From assembly GCA_937916565.1 (NCBI GenBank), contig CALFSR010000112.1:1-7617 (forward strand): a stretch of DNA of 7,617 nt. Reading direction: 5' to 3'. The notes under the pieces were generated by a model that was not told where the DNA came from, ran no database searches, and was given only the letters and a program-made list of their open reading frames with translations. Below are positions 1 through 6,961 of this stretch, piece by piece. The stretch is from an uncultured Bacillota bacterium (lineage in GTDB: Bacteria > Bacillota > Limnochordia > Limnochordales > ZCTH02-B6). Both the position numbers and the translations under genes were made by a program. Position 1 is the stretch's first letter. Each line of letters opens with the position of its first letter.

Positions 1-82
1 GCCGGCACTCCACCGTTCGCCCGTCCGGGAGCAGTACCCGGTAGAAACCGCCGACACCCCGCAGCACAATGCCCTGCTCCAT
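1..82 (-). CDS. rsgA: Ribosome small subunit-dependent GTPase A, N-terminal fragment (runs off the window)
   Basis: Only the first 27 codons are in the window; the gene continues beyond position 1. RsgA (YjeQ/YloQ) is a circularly permuted GTPase that helps late maturation of the 30S ribosomal subunit. What is visible begins MEQGIVLRGVGGFYRV and continues with a Leu-Pro-Asp-Gly turn and Val-Glu-Cys-Arg. This matches the start of the N-terminal OB-fold in Firmicutes RsgA, where a short strand, a G-G/S-F-Y-Y/R-V segment and a C-R pair are typical. The ATG at 82-80 has a strong purine-rich ribosome-binding site (six G at 93-88 on the minus strand, 5 nt from the start). It lies 68 nt after the PASTA kinase, the usual place of rsgA in Firmicutes, and no terminator separates them, so it is probably the next gene of the operon. 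The GTPase motifs lie outside the window, so the call rests on the N-terminus and gene order. Confidence 0.78.
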   Translation of the reverse strand, partial: MEQGIVLRGVGGFYRVLLPDGRTVECR

Positions 83-150
83 CGATTCCCCCCTTTGGCT
101 CGTTGGATCCGCAACGATTTCCTCGAAGAGATCACCAGCCGGCTCGTGCC

Positions 151-2436
151 TCACCGGGGAAACACCTCGTCCACTTCCATCACGCCGCCGATGTACACCT
201 GCAGCCGCGCGTCGTCGCCGCGTCCTTCCACAAACTGCCGGACATGCGTCCCGCCGGCCAGCGTTTCCCGGTACACCTCTCGAGCGCCGAAATCGTCGAT
301 GACGAGAATGACTACTTCTTGCGCCGGGCCGGGCGGGACGTAGATGTCCACCCGCGCGTTGCGGCGCTTTTGGTCCGCCGCCAGCAGCGCGGCTTCCCAG
401 TCCGAAGCGGCGTCCGGGCCGCCTTCGCCGGCGATCACCGCCCCTGGCTCCTCGGCCCGCACCGGCCCCGCCACCAGGCCATCGCCTGCGCCGCCCGCCG
501 CACCGGCTGTACCCGTGGCCGGCGGTGTACCGCTCGCGACGGGCGTGCCGGCCGGTTGGCCCGCCGCCGGATTCGTTCCGCTGCCCGCGGGTTCACCCGG
601 GGCGGCGGCGGGACCGCTGGCACCGGAAGCCGTTCCCGAGCCGCCGATCGGTTCGGAGGCCGGCGCCGCGCCGGCGGGTGGCCCCTCCGGCTGCGCACCT
701 GGACCGCTGTAAACGACGTCCACTGCGGTCCCCTGCTCGACGGTGGCGGCCGGTGCCGGATTCTGGTCGATAATGCGGCCGGGCGGTACGAGCGGGTTCA
801 CCTCCGGCCATGCATGGCCGAGCACGAGGCCTAACGCCTCGAGCTCCGCCTGAGCCTCCGACAGGAGGCGCCCCCGCACGTCGGGCACGACAACCTCGGG
901 CAGTTCCTCGATGGAGCGGTTAACCCACAGGTTCACCGGCGATCCTTTTTCCGCGCCGGTTCCGGGTGCTGGATCCTGGCCGACGACGTAGTTCACCGGT
1001 GCGGCAGAATCGGAAACCCAGATCTCCTCGCCGAGCACGTAGCCCTCTTGGGTGAGCGCCAACCTCGCTTCCCGCACCGGACGGTTCGTCACGTCGGGCA
1101 CGACGCCCATCTCGGGGCCGCGGCTCAGGACGACGTTCACTTGCCGTCCTTGCCGCACGACGCGGCCGCCCTCGGGGTTTTGGCGCACGATGTGGCCTGC
1201 AGGCACGTTGCGGTCGTACCGTTCGGCCTCAATGACAAGTACGAGGCCGTTGATGGCCATCAACCCCCGGGCTTCGGCGTACGTCATGCCGGAGACGTCG
1301 GGCACCGTCACCTCGGGCGGGAAGATCAGGCTGAGCAGGTATGGCGTGGCGGCGTACGCGGCCGCGCCGAGAACGAGCAAGACAACCAGGGCCATCATAA
1401 GGCCCCTACGCCGCCGGGGCGGCTCGCTGGTATGGGCCGCCGCCTCATCTCCGCGCAGCTCATCCTCGAGGACGATACGCCGGCCGCTCCCGGAGGGAAC
1501 CCGCCGAGGCTCCACCTTCAGGACCCTGCGCGTCGCCTCATCCGGCGCTTCGAAGCCAGCGGGAACGGCAGCGGGTTCGGCCGCCGGCCAGGCCTCGTCC
1601 CCTAGAGGAGCGGGCGGGGGCGCCGCCTCTCGCCAGGCGAGATCCCGGGCCATTTCCTCCGCCGAGGAGTAGCGCCGGCCGGGATCTTTCTCCAAGGCCT
1701 TGAGCACGACCGCCTCAAGCCAAGGCGGGATGGACGGGACGATTTTGCTGGGAGGAACCGGTTCCTCCTCCAGGTGCTTCAGGGCCACCGCGATGGGGCT
1801 GTCGCCGCGAAAGGGCACCACGCCCGTCAACATCTCGTACAGGACAACCCCGAGCGCGTACAGGTCGGATGCCGGCCCGACGGCGGCGCCGCGCGCCTGT
1901 TCGGGAGAGAAGTAGTGGACAGAGCCGATGACCGTTCCCGTCTGCGTCAGGCTGGCCGTGCTGGCGGCCCTCACGATGCCAAAATCGGTCACCTTCACCC
2001 GGCCTTCGGGCGTGATGAGGATGTTGTGCGGCTTGATGTCCCGGTGGACCAGCCGGCGACGGTGGGCAGCCTCCAGCGCCCTCGCGACCGCCCGGGCAAT
2101 GTGCGCCGCGCGGCGGGGCGACAGGCGGCCTTCCTCCCGCAAAATCTCCTTGAGGTTGCGCCCCTGCACGTATTCGAGCACGATGTAGTGCACGTCGCCG
2201 GCTTGGCCGACATCGAAGATATTGACCACATTGGGGTGCGACAGGCTTGCGGCCGCCTGGGCCTCCTGCATGAACCGCTGCAGGAACTCAGGGTCGCCGG
2301 CGTACTGCTGCCGTAGGCACTTGATCGCGACCGGACGGTGCAGCACGAGGTCGAGGGCCCGGTAAACGACCGCCATGCCCCCGTCGCCAATCTTGGCCTG
2401 GATGCGATATCGATTGGCCAGCACGGTATCGATCAT
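151..2436 (-). CDS. pknB: PASTA-domain Ser/Thr protein kinase (PrkC/PknB/Stk1 family), membrane-bound
   Basis: A 761-residue receptor-type Ser/Thr kinase coupling cell-wall state to growth and division. Cytoplasmic kinase domain (about 10-268): Gly loop GDGGMAVVY from 17, Lys39 in AIK, HRDIKPHN with catalytic Asp133 and Asn138, DFG at 151-153, then SVHYFSPEQA. The activation loop carries T-Q-T (Thr164, Thr166), matching the paired autophosphorylation sites of mycobacterial PknB. A charged juxtamembrane stretch (about 270-344) leads to one membrane segment (about 345-372). Outside are three PASTA repeats (about 373-439, 441-508, 511-578), a Pro/Ala/Gly-rich linker (about 579-690) and a small beta-rich C-terminal domain (about 695-761) like the terminal Ig-like domain of Firmicutes PrkC. 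All catalytic residues are present. The ATG at 2436 overlaps the preceding stop as ATGA, with GAGGTG 5 nt upstream, so translation is probably coupled. Likely substrates are the neighbouring cell-wall synthase and itself, with the upstream phosphatase opposing it; these are inferences from family and context. Confidence 0.96.
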   Translation of the reverse strand: MIDTVLANRYRIQAKIGDGGMAVVYRALDLVLHRPVAIKCLRQQYAGDPEFLQRFMQEAQAAASLSHPNVVNIFDVGQAGDVHYIVLEYVQGRNLKEILREEGRLSPRRAAHIARAVARALEAAHRRRLVHRDIKPHNILITPEGRVKVTDFGIVRAASTASLTQTGTVIGSVHYFSPEQARGAAVGPASDLYALGVVLYEMLTGVVPFRGDSPIAVALKHLEEEPVPPSKIVPSIPPWLEAVVLKALEKDPGRRYSSAEEMARDLAWREAAPPPAPLGDEAWPAAEPAAVPAGFEAPDEATRRVLKVEPRRVPSGSGRRIVLEDELRGDEAAAHTSEPPRRRRGLMMALVVLLVLGAAAYAATPYLLSLIFPPEVTVPDVSGMTYAEARGLMAINGLVLVIEAERYDRNVPAGHIVRQNPEGGRVVRQGRQVNVVLSRGPEMGVVPDVTNRPVREARLALTQEGYVLGEEIWVSDSAAPVNYVVGQDPAPGTGAEKGSPVNLWVNRSIEELPEVVVPDVRGRLLSEAQAELEALGLVLGHAWPEVNPLVPPGRIIDQNPAPAATVEQGTAVDVVYSGPGAQPEGPPAGAAPASEPIGGSGTASGASGPAAAPGEPAGSGTNPAAGQPAGTPVASGTPPATGTAGAAGGAGDGLVAGPVRAEEPGAVIAGEGGPDAASDWEAALLAADQKRRNARVDIYVPPGPAQEVVILVIDDFGAREVYRETLAGGTHVRQFVEGRGDDARLQVYIGGVMEVDEVFPR

Positions 2437-5036
2437 CGGTTCACCTCGGCCGTCTCCGCCATGGCCTGCAACGCTGCAGCCAGCACCGCCCGACCGGCGG
2501 GCGCCGCAGTCTGACCGCCGCTGCCGCCGCCCTCGACCAGCACGGCGACGGCCACTTCCGGCTGAAATGCGGGCGCGAAGCCGATAAACCAGGCGTGGGG
2601 TTCCCCGTGGGGATTTTGCGCGGTGCCCGTCTTTCCTGCTACACGGATGCCCGGAAGGGCCGCCGCCCGGGCGGTTCCTGATTCGACCGCCATGACCATG
2701 GCCTCCGTCACCGCCCTGGCCGCCACCGGCGAAAACGCCGGTACACCCAGCGGCTCGGGTGCGGCCGCACGGGCAATAGGCCCTCCCGGGGCGCGTACCG
2801 CCAGCACGACGTGGGGTCGCATCGCCACGCCGCCGTTGGCCATCGCGGCCGCGACCAGCGCCATTTGCAACGGTGTCGCCACAAGCTCCCCCTGCCCGAT
2901 GCTCGCTTGCGCCACGTCGCCTAAAGCCACCGCCCCGGGCAGGGGCGACACAGCCGTGGGGAGTTCGCGCAAAAGTCGCGCTCCAAAGCCGGCGCGCCCT
3001 GCCGCTGCGGCCAGCTCCCTCGCACCCAATTGTAGACCAAGCCTGGCAAAGAATTCGTTGGAAGATGCTGCCAAGGCCGCCTGGGCGTCCGCCAGTTCCT
3101 CGCGGGACGTGATGAGTCCCGCGTCCACGGCGGCGGCCATCGTAAGCACTTTAAACGTGGAACCGGGTGGGTAGAGCCCCTGGACGGCCCGGTTAACGAG
3201 AGGCGCGCCGGCGGCCGCCTGCCCTCCGGCCAGCAGCTCGGGCAGCTCGGCGGGGGCGAACCCGGGATTGCTCACCATGGCCAGCACTTCACCGGTCGCG
3301 GGCCGCAGCGCTACAATAGCTCCCGGCCTTCCGGCAAGGGCCCGCTCCGCCGCGGCCTGGACCCGGGCGTCGATCGTGAGCCACACGTCCTTTCCCTGGC
3401 GGCGGCGCCGCAACGGATCGCGCCACCAGTCGAGAAAGCTGCGGGAAAGACCCGCCAGTTCCCCGTGGTAGCTCGCCTCGATGCCGGATAAGCCAAACCG
3501 CGGGTCCACGTACCCAACGACGTGGATGAGGCTGGCCGGTCCTACTAAGCGGCGCTGGAGCACGCCCCCTTGGGTGCGCGTCTCGGCCAGCACTTCCCCG
3601 CGCCGATCAAAGATTCCTCCCCGCGCAGCCAGCGCCGCCTGTCCCGACAGACGCGGGTTGTAAGGGTGGGTGCGCAGGTCGGCCCGAGCCATCTGCCAAT
3701 AGCCTAGGAGCATGATCACCGCAAGCGCCGCTCCGGCCAGCCATCCCGCGAGGCGCCTCACCCGGCCCGCCGCGAAAGCCCTGTCCCCCGCGCCGGCCGT
3801 GCCCGAAACAGGATCCGCCGGGGCGGGCGCCGGGGCGCTCACGGCCAGCAAAAGGCCGACCGCGGCCATGTGAGCAAACGCCGCACTGCCGCCGTACGTC
3901 ACGAACGGCAGCCCGACGCCGCTCAACGGCACCGCCCGCACGAGGGCACCGGTCATCCACAAGGCCTGCAAACCGAAACCGAGTCCCAGGCCGGCCGCGA
4001 GAACGCGGCCTCGCTCGTCGCGCGAATGCCGGGCGACGGCGAAGGCCCTGGCTACCAGAAGGCCGAGGGTCGCGAGCACCGCGGCGGCGCCCCCGAAACC
4101 CAGCTCTTCGGCGATGGCACCCAACAGGTAGTCCGTGTGGACCGCGGGAATGAGCTCCGGTAGGCCGGCGCCGATCCCACGCCCCAAAAAGCGTCCCTCC
4201 GCCAGGGCGAACATGGCCTGCAGCGGCTGGTACCCCGCCCCGTACGGGTCCGACCACGGGTCCAGCCACGCAATGACCCGTACAGCCAGGTGCGGAAACC
4301 CCCGCGCAGCAACGGCCAGCGCCGCGGCCACCCCCACCGCCGCGCCCCCAAGAACCCATAGACTCCCGGTGGCCACGTACACCATCCCCGCGGCCACGGC
4401 GGCCATAAGAAGCGGGTAGCCGAGCTCCCGCTGCAGGACGAGGGCACCGATGGCTGCCGCCGCCGCGACCATCACCCGCCCCGTACGCGGCAGTGGGGCG
4501 AGCCATTGCGCCCAGCACCAGACGAGGACAACCTTAACGATTTCCACGGGCTGCACCCGCACAGGCCCGGCGCCCAGCCACGAGCGGGCTCCGCCGGCTG
4601 CCGCGCCAAACAGGGCCGTCCAGGCGAGGACGGCCACGCCGGCAGCGGCCACGGCCGCCGGGACCCAGCCGGGCGCCCGGCGCGACGGCAAGCCCGCGAC
4701 AACCAGGAGCGCAAGCCCGCCGGCCGCCAAACTGCCCAGCTGGCGCACCGCCAAGCCGGCGTCGATGCGAGCCAGCTCGGCCAGGGATACGCCGCTGAGC
4801 AAGGCGACGAGAGGGAGAAACACCGGGTCCGCGTCCGGACGAACGAGGGCCAGGCCGGCATGGAGGCTGGCGAACAAGATGACATAGGCCGTGGTAAGTG
4901 CCAAGGCCATCGGCCAGTCGGATTCGGTCCAGCGGGACAAGAGAAGCAGGAGACAGGCGGGCGGAAAGGCTGCGGCCAGCAGCGAACGCTCGACAGCCCG
5001 TAGGTCAATCCGGGCGCGCCACGACAACGGTGACAT
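2433..5036 (-). CDS. SEDS (RodA/FtsW) glycosyltransferase fused to a class B penicillin-binding transpeptidase
   Basis: One open frame of 867 residues joins two peptidoglycan enzymes. Residues about 15-400 are a polytopic SEDS polymerase: G-A-R-S-W-L-G near 149-155, Q-P-V-E at 162-165, DPWSDPYGAGYQ near 259-270, the HTD motif with Asp302 (equivalent to essential Asp262 of E. coli RodA), and YGGS at 381-384. After a 28-residue Ala/Pro/Gly linker (401-428) comes a membrane segment (about 429-447) and a PbpA-like extracellular part: RGGIFDRRGEVLA near 472, HVVGY and SGIE near 505-520, then the transpeptidase with SXXK (Ser626, Lys629), SXN (Ser658, Asn660) and KTG (802-804). SEDS C-termini and bPBP N-termini are both cytoplasmic, so the fusion is topologically sound. 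It should polymerise and cross-link glycan in one chain. The ATG at 5036 is chosen because GGGGG lies 8 nt upstream; an in-frame GTG at 5051 lacks a good site. It overlaps the phosphatase end by 32 nt and the kinase start by 4 nt. Odd: Glu204 replaces the usual Asp in the QPDLGT motif, and the SXXK-SXN spacing is short. Confidence 0.93.
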   Translation of the reverse strand: MSPLSWRARIDLRAVERSLLAAAFPPACLLLLLSRWTESDWPMALALTTAYVILFASLHAGLALVRPDADPVFLPLVALLSGVSLAELARIDAGLAVRQLGSLAAGGLALLVVAGLPSRRAPGWVPAAVAAAGVAVLAWTALFGAAAGGARSWLGAGPVRVQPVEIVKVVLVWCWAQWLAPLPRTGRVMVAAAAAIGALVLQRELGYPLLMAAVAAGMVYVATGSLWVLGGAAVGVAAALAVAARGFPHLAVRVIAWLDPWSDPYGAGYQPLQAMFALAEGRFLGRGIGAGLPELIPAVHTDYLLGAIAEELGFGGAAAVLATLGLLVARAFAVARHSRDERGRVLAAGLGLGFGLQALWMTGALVRAVPLSGVGLPFVTYGGSAAFAHMAAVGLLLAVSAPAPAPADPVSGTAGAGDRAFAAGRVRRLAGWLAGAALAVIMLLGYWQMARADLRTHPYNPRLSGQAALAARGGIFDRRGEVLAETRTQGGVLQRRLVGPASLIHVVGYVDPRFGLSGIEASYHGELAGLSRSFLDWWRDPLRRRRQGKDVWLTIDARVQAAAERALAGRPGAIVALRPATGEVLAMVSNPGFAPAELPELLAGGQAAAGAPLVNRAVQGLYPPGSTFKVLTMAAAVDAGLITSREELADAQAALAASSNEFFARLGLQLGARELAAAAGRAGFGARLLRELPTAVSPLPGAVALGDVAQASIGQGELVATPLQMALVAAAMANGGVAMRPHVVLAVRAPGGPIARAAAPEPLGVPAFSPVAARAVTEAMVMAVESGTARAAALPGIRVAGKTGTAQNPHGEPHAWFIGFAPAFQPEVAVAVLVEGGGSGGQTAAPAGRAVLAAALQAMAETAEVNR

Positions 5037-5703
5037 TGTCGATGCCCCCACGCGCGAGCGCCAGCTCTACCAGCGCATCGGCGGCGGCCTGGGCGGTGGC
5101 GTGCTCGGCCAGCACCCGCAACATGTCCTCGTCATCCACCAGCGCGCACAGCCCGTCGGTGCACAGCAGCAGCCCGTCGCCGGGCTCCAGCGGGAAGTCG
5201 ATCAGGTCTATCTCGAGTTCGGGCATAGCCCCGACCGCCCGGGTGAGGACATTGCGATGGGGGTGCACGCGGGCGGTCGCCTCATCGATCTGCCCGGCCC
5301 GGACCAGTTCCGCGGCGACCGAGTGGTCCGCGGTCATCTGACGCAGTTCTCCCCGGCGCCACAGGTAGAGACGGCTGTCGCCCACGTGGGCGACGTGCAC
5401 CCGCCCGGGGCACAACAATGCGGCGGTCAAGGTCGTGCCCATCCCGGCCATGGAAGCGTCCTCCGCGGCTAGGCGGCGGACTCGAGCGTGGGCAGCCTGA
5501 AGAGCCCCCGCCAGCTCGGCAGCGGGTTCGCCGCAGCCGAACGAGTACTCGCTGAGCACCGTCAACACCGTGCCGCTGGCGATCTCCCCCGCCCGGTGAC
5601 CGCCCATGCCGTCAGCCACCGCGAGCAGGCCGCCCCGGATCAGGTAGCCGTCCTCATTGTTGCGCCGCACCTTGCCGACGTGGGTGCTCGCGCCGACCTC
5701 CAC
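5005..5703 (-). CDS. stp: PP2C-family Ser/Thr protein phosphatase (PrpC/Stp/PstP)
   Basis: A soluble 232-residue metal-dependent phosphatase that removes phosphate from the PASTA kinase and its substrates. The PP2C motifs appear in order: RRNNED at 13-18 (metal-binding Asp18), ADGMGGH at 30-36 (Asp31, Gly32), GMGTTL at 87-92, HVGDSR at 106-111, TRAVG near 154-158, CTDGL at 181-185 (Asp183) and IDNVT at 221-225 (Asp222). All metal ligands expected for the family are present, and the length is close to the usual 235-255 residues of bacterial Stp proteins. There is no membrane tail, unlike mycobacterial PstP, which carries a transmembrane segment and extracellular part. The start is GTG at 5703 with GGAGGG at 5717-5712, 8 nt upstream; the protein begins EVGASTHVGKVR as expected. 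The gene starts inside a short membrane-peptide ORF and ends inside the SEDS-PBP fusion, suggesting coupled translation and balanced amounts of phosphatase, synthase and kinase. Confidence 0.96.
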   Translation of the reverse strand: MEVGASTHVGKVRRNNEDGYLIRGGLLAVADGMGGHRAGEIASGTVLTVLSEYSFGCGEPAAELAGALQAAHARVRRLAAEDASMAGMGTTLTAALLCPGRVHVAHVGDSRLYLWRRGELRQMTADHSVAAELVRAGQIDEATARVHPHRNVLTRAVGAMPELEIDLIDFPLEPGDGLLLCTDGLCALVDDEDMLRVLAEHATAQAAADALVELALARGGIDNVTVVVARPD

Positions 5704-5806
5704 TTCCCGTTCCCTCCGTGTCCCGCCAACTGGCGACCACCCGCCACAGAAAGCGGACCAGCCCGGCGAGGATCACCAGGCGGGCCGCCCAGACCAAAAG
5801 CTCCAC
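5654..5806 (-). CDS. Short membrane-peptide ORF, possible remnant of an FhaB-like (FHA-domain) protein
   Basis: A 50-codon ORF fills the 109-nt gap between rlmN and the phosphatase gene. It starts with GTG at 5806, two codons after and in frame with the rlmN stop, and ends with TGA at 5656-5654, overlapping the phosphatase start by 50 nt. The first ~29 residues (VELLVWAARLVILAGLVRFL, then W-R-V-V-A-S-W-R-D) form a convincing single membrane helix with basic residues at its end; the rest, in the overlap, looks like an uninformative alternate frame. In actinobacteria and many Clostridia, an FHA-domain protein with an N-terminal membrane helix of this style lies directly before the PP2C gene. 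No FHA domain follows here, so this may be a truncated relic, a genuine small membrane protein, or chance hydrophobic coding. The ribosome-binding site is weak. The helix is seen in the translation; the link to FhaB is inference. Confidence 0.42.
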   Translation of the reverse strand: MELLVWAARLVILAGLVRFLWRVVASWRDTEGTGSGGRREHPRRQGAAQQ

Positions 5807-5812
5807 CGCCGC

Positions 5813-6916
5813 TCACACCGGCTGCCGGCGCCGCAGCTGTCCACACGCGGCGTCGATGTCGGTGCCCCGCGAGCGGCGAATGGTGGCGGGAATGCCTCGT
5901 TCCGTGAGCTCTTGCTGGAAACGCTTGATCACCGCGTCGTCCGGCCGGTCGAACCCGGTTTCCGGCACCGGATTGAATGGAATCAGGTTAACGTGGCACA
6001 ACAAGCCCTTGAGCAACGCCGCCAGCTGGCGAGCAGCCGCCGGGGAGTCATTCACACCGCTCAACATCACGTACTCAAAGGTCACCCGCCGGTGCGTCTG
6101 CGCCACGTAGTCCCGGCAAGCGGCCATGAGCTCGGCGATGGGGTATCGCCGGTTGATAGGCACGAGCAGGTCGCGGGTCGCATCATCAGGTGCATGCAAG
6201 GAAACCGCCAATCCGACTTGCAAATCTTCTCGGGCCAGGTCCCGGATCCGGGGCACGATGCCCGCGGTGGAGATGGTCAGGCGGCGGGCGCCGAGTCCGA
6301 AACCAAGGGGGTGGTTCATCAGGCGCAGCGCGCGCATGACCGACGCATAGTTGGCCAGCGGCTCGCCCATCCCCATCATAACGACGTTGGTGACCCGGAC
6401 ACCTGCCTCTTGCTGAATCGCTGCCAGCTGTCCCGCGATTTCACCGGGCGCCAAGTTGCGGATCAGGCCCATCAGCGCCGTCGCGCAAAACCGACAACCG
6501 ATCCCGCAGCCGATCTGCGAAGAAAGGCACGCGGTAAGGCGAGCGCCTTCCGGAATCAGGACGGCCTCGACGGTATCCCCGTCGTTCACCCGCAGCAAGT
6601 ACTTGCGGGTGCCATCGCCCGATACCTGTACATGGGCGACGGTCGCGCCTTGCACGTACGCCCGCTCCGCCAGCGTCTGCCGCAGCGTCTTGGGCAGGTT
6701 GGTCATGGCGTCGAAATCGGAGACGCCCCGCTGGTACAGCCACTCCATGAGCTGGCGCGCCCGGTAGGCCGGCTCGCCCAGTTCCTTGACGAAGCCCGCC
6801 AGCTCTTCCATCCCCATGCCGTACACGTTCACCCGTTGTCCGGCTTTCGCCGGTGCGCCCGCGCTCACCGTCGTCCACCCCAGTTGGTTGCCCCGCGTCC
6901 TATGGTGATTCGGCAT
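5813..6916 (-). CDS. rlmN: Dual-specificity 23S rRNA (adenine2503-C2)/tRNA methyltransferase RlmN
   Basis: A 367-residue radical-SAM enzyme that methylates C2 of A2503 in 23S rRNA and A37 of some tRNAs. Using the ATG at 6916 as residue 1: the N-terminal accessory domain is near 35-100 (MEELAGFVKELGEPAYRARQ, L-M-E-W-L-Y), and the 4Fe-4S cluster motif CGIGCRFC gives Cys137, Cys141 and Cys144. Cys130 (seven residues before, as in E. coli Cys118) and Cys358 in DIDAACGQL (equivalent to the methyl-carrying Cys355) are both present. GMGEPL near 182-187 and the SLHAP segment near 239 match the family. The ATG at 6916 has AGGGAG 10 nt upstream; an in-frame GTG at 6958 would lie at or before the likely transcription start and lacks support. 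Its N-terminus is about 30 residues longer than usual, so a GTG start nearer 6830 is possible. It heads the operon, as is common in Firmicutes rlmN-stp-prkC clusters. Confidence 0.95.
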   Translation of the reverse strand: MPNHHRTRGNQLGWTTVSAGAPAKAGQRVNVYGMGMEELAGFVKELGEPAYRARQLMEWLYQRGVSDFDAMTNLPKTLRQTLAERAYVQGATVAHVQVSGDGTRKYLLRVNDGDTVEAVLIPEGARLTACLSSQIGCGIGCRFCATALMGLIRNLAPGEIAGQLAAIQQEAGVRVTNVVMMGMGEPLANYASVMRALRLMNHPLGFGLGARRLTISTAGIVPRIRDLAREDLQVGLAVSLHAPDDATRDLLVPINRRYPIAELMAACRDYVAQTHRRVTFEYVMLSGVNDSPAAARQLAALLKGLLCHVNLIPFNPVPETGFDRPDDAVIKRFQQELTERGIPATIRRSRGTDIDAACGQLRRRQPV

Positions 6917-6961
6917 CCGCAGGCGTCTCCCTGCGCATCCGCCCGCCTTCCGGTGCACTCT

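Noticed and set aside
103..834. 243-codon plus-strand ORF opposite the 3' part of the kinase gene
   Set aside because: Arg/Gly/Ala-rich translation without domains, fully antisense to the well-supported kinase. Such open frames are expected opposite GC-rich codons.
1048..1672. Two overlapping plus-strand ORFs (185 and 206 codons) opposite the PASTA and juxtamembrane region
   Set aside because: Both are antisense to clearly recognisable PASTA repeats, have low-complexity composition and no convincing start site.
3607..4518. 303-codon minus-strand ORF in another frame inside the SEDS-PBP gene
   Set aside because: Gly/Arg-rich with no membrane helices, while the overlapping frame contains all SEDS motifs. 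It is an alternate-frame shadow.
5037..5051. GTG at 5051 as the start of the SEDS-PBP fusion
   Set aside because: It would add only five residues, has no good ribosome-binding site, and increases the overlap with the phosphatase. The ATG at 5036 with GGGGG upstream is better, though the GTG cannot be excluded.
6917..6958. GTG at 6958 as the start of rlmN
   Set aside because: It lies at or before the predicted transcription start, adds non-conserved residues, and has no Shine-Dalgarno site; AGGGAG supports the ATG at 6916.
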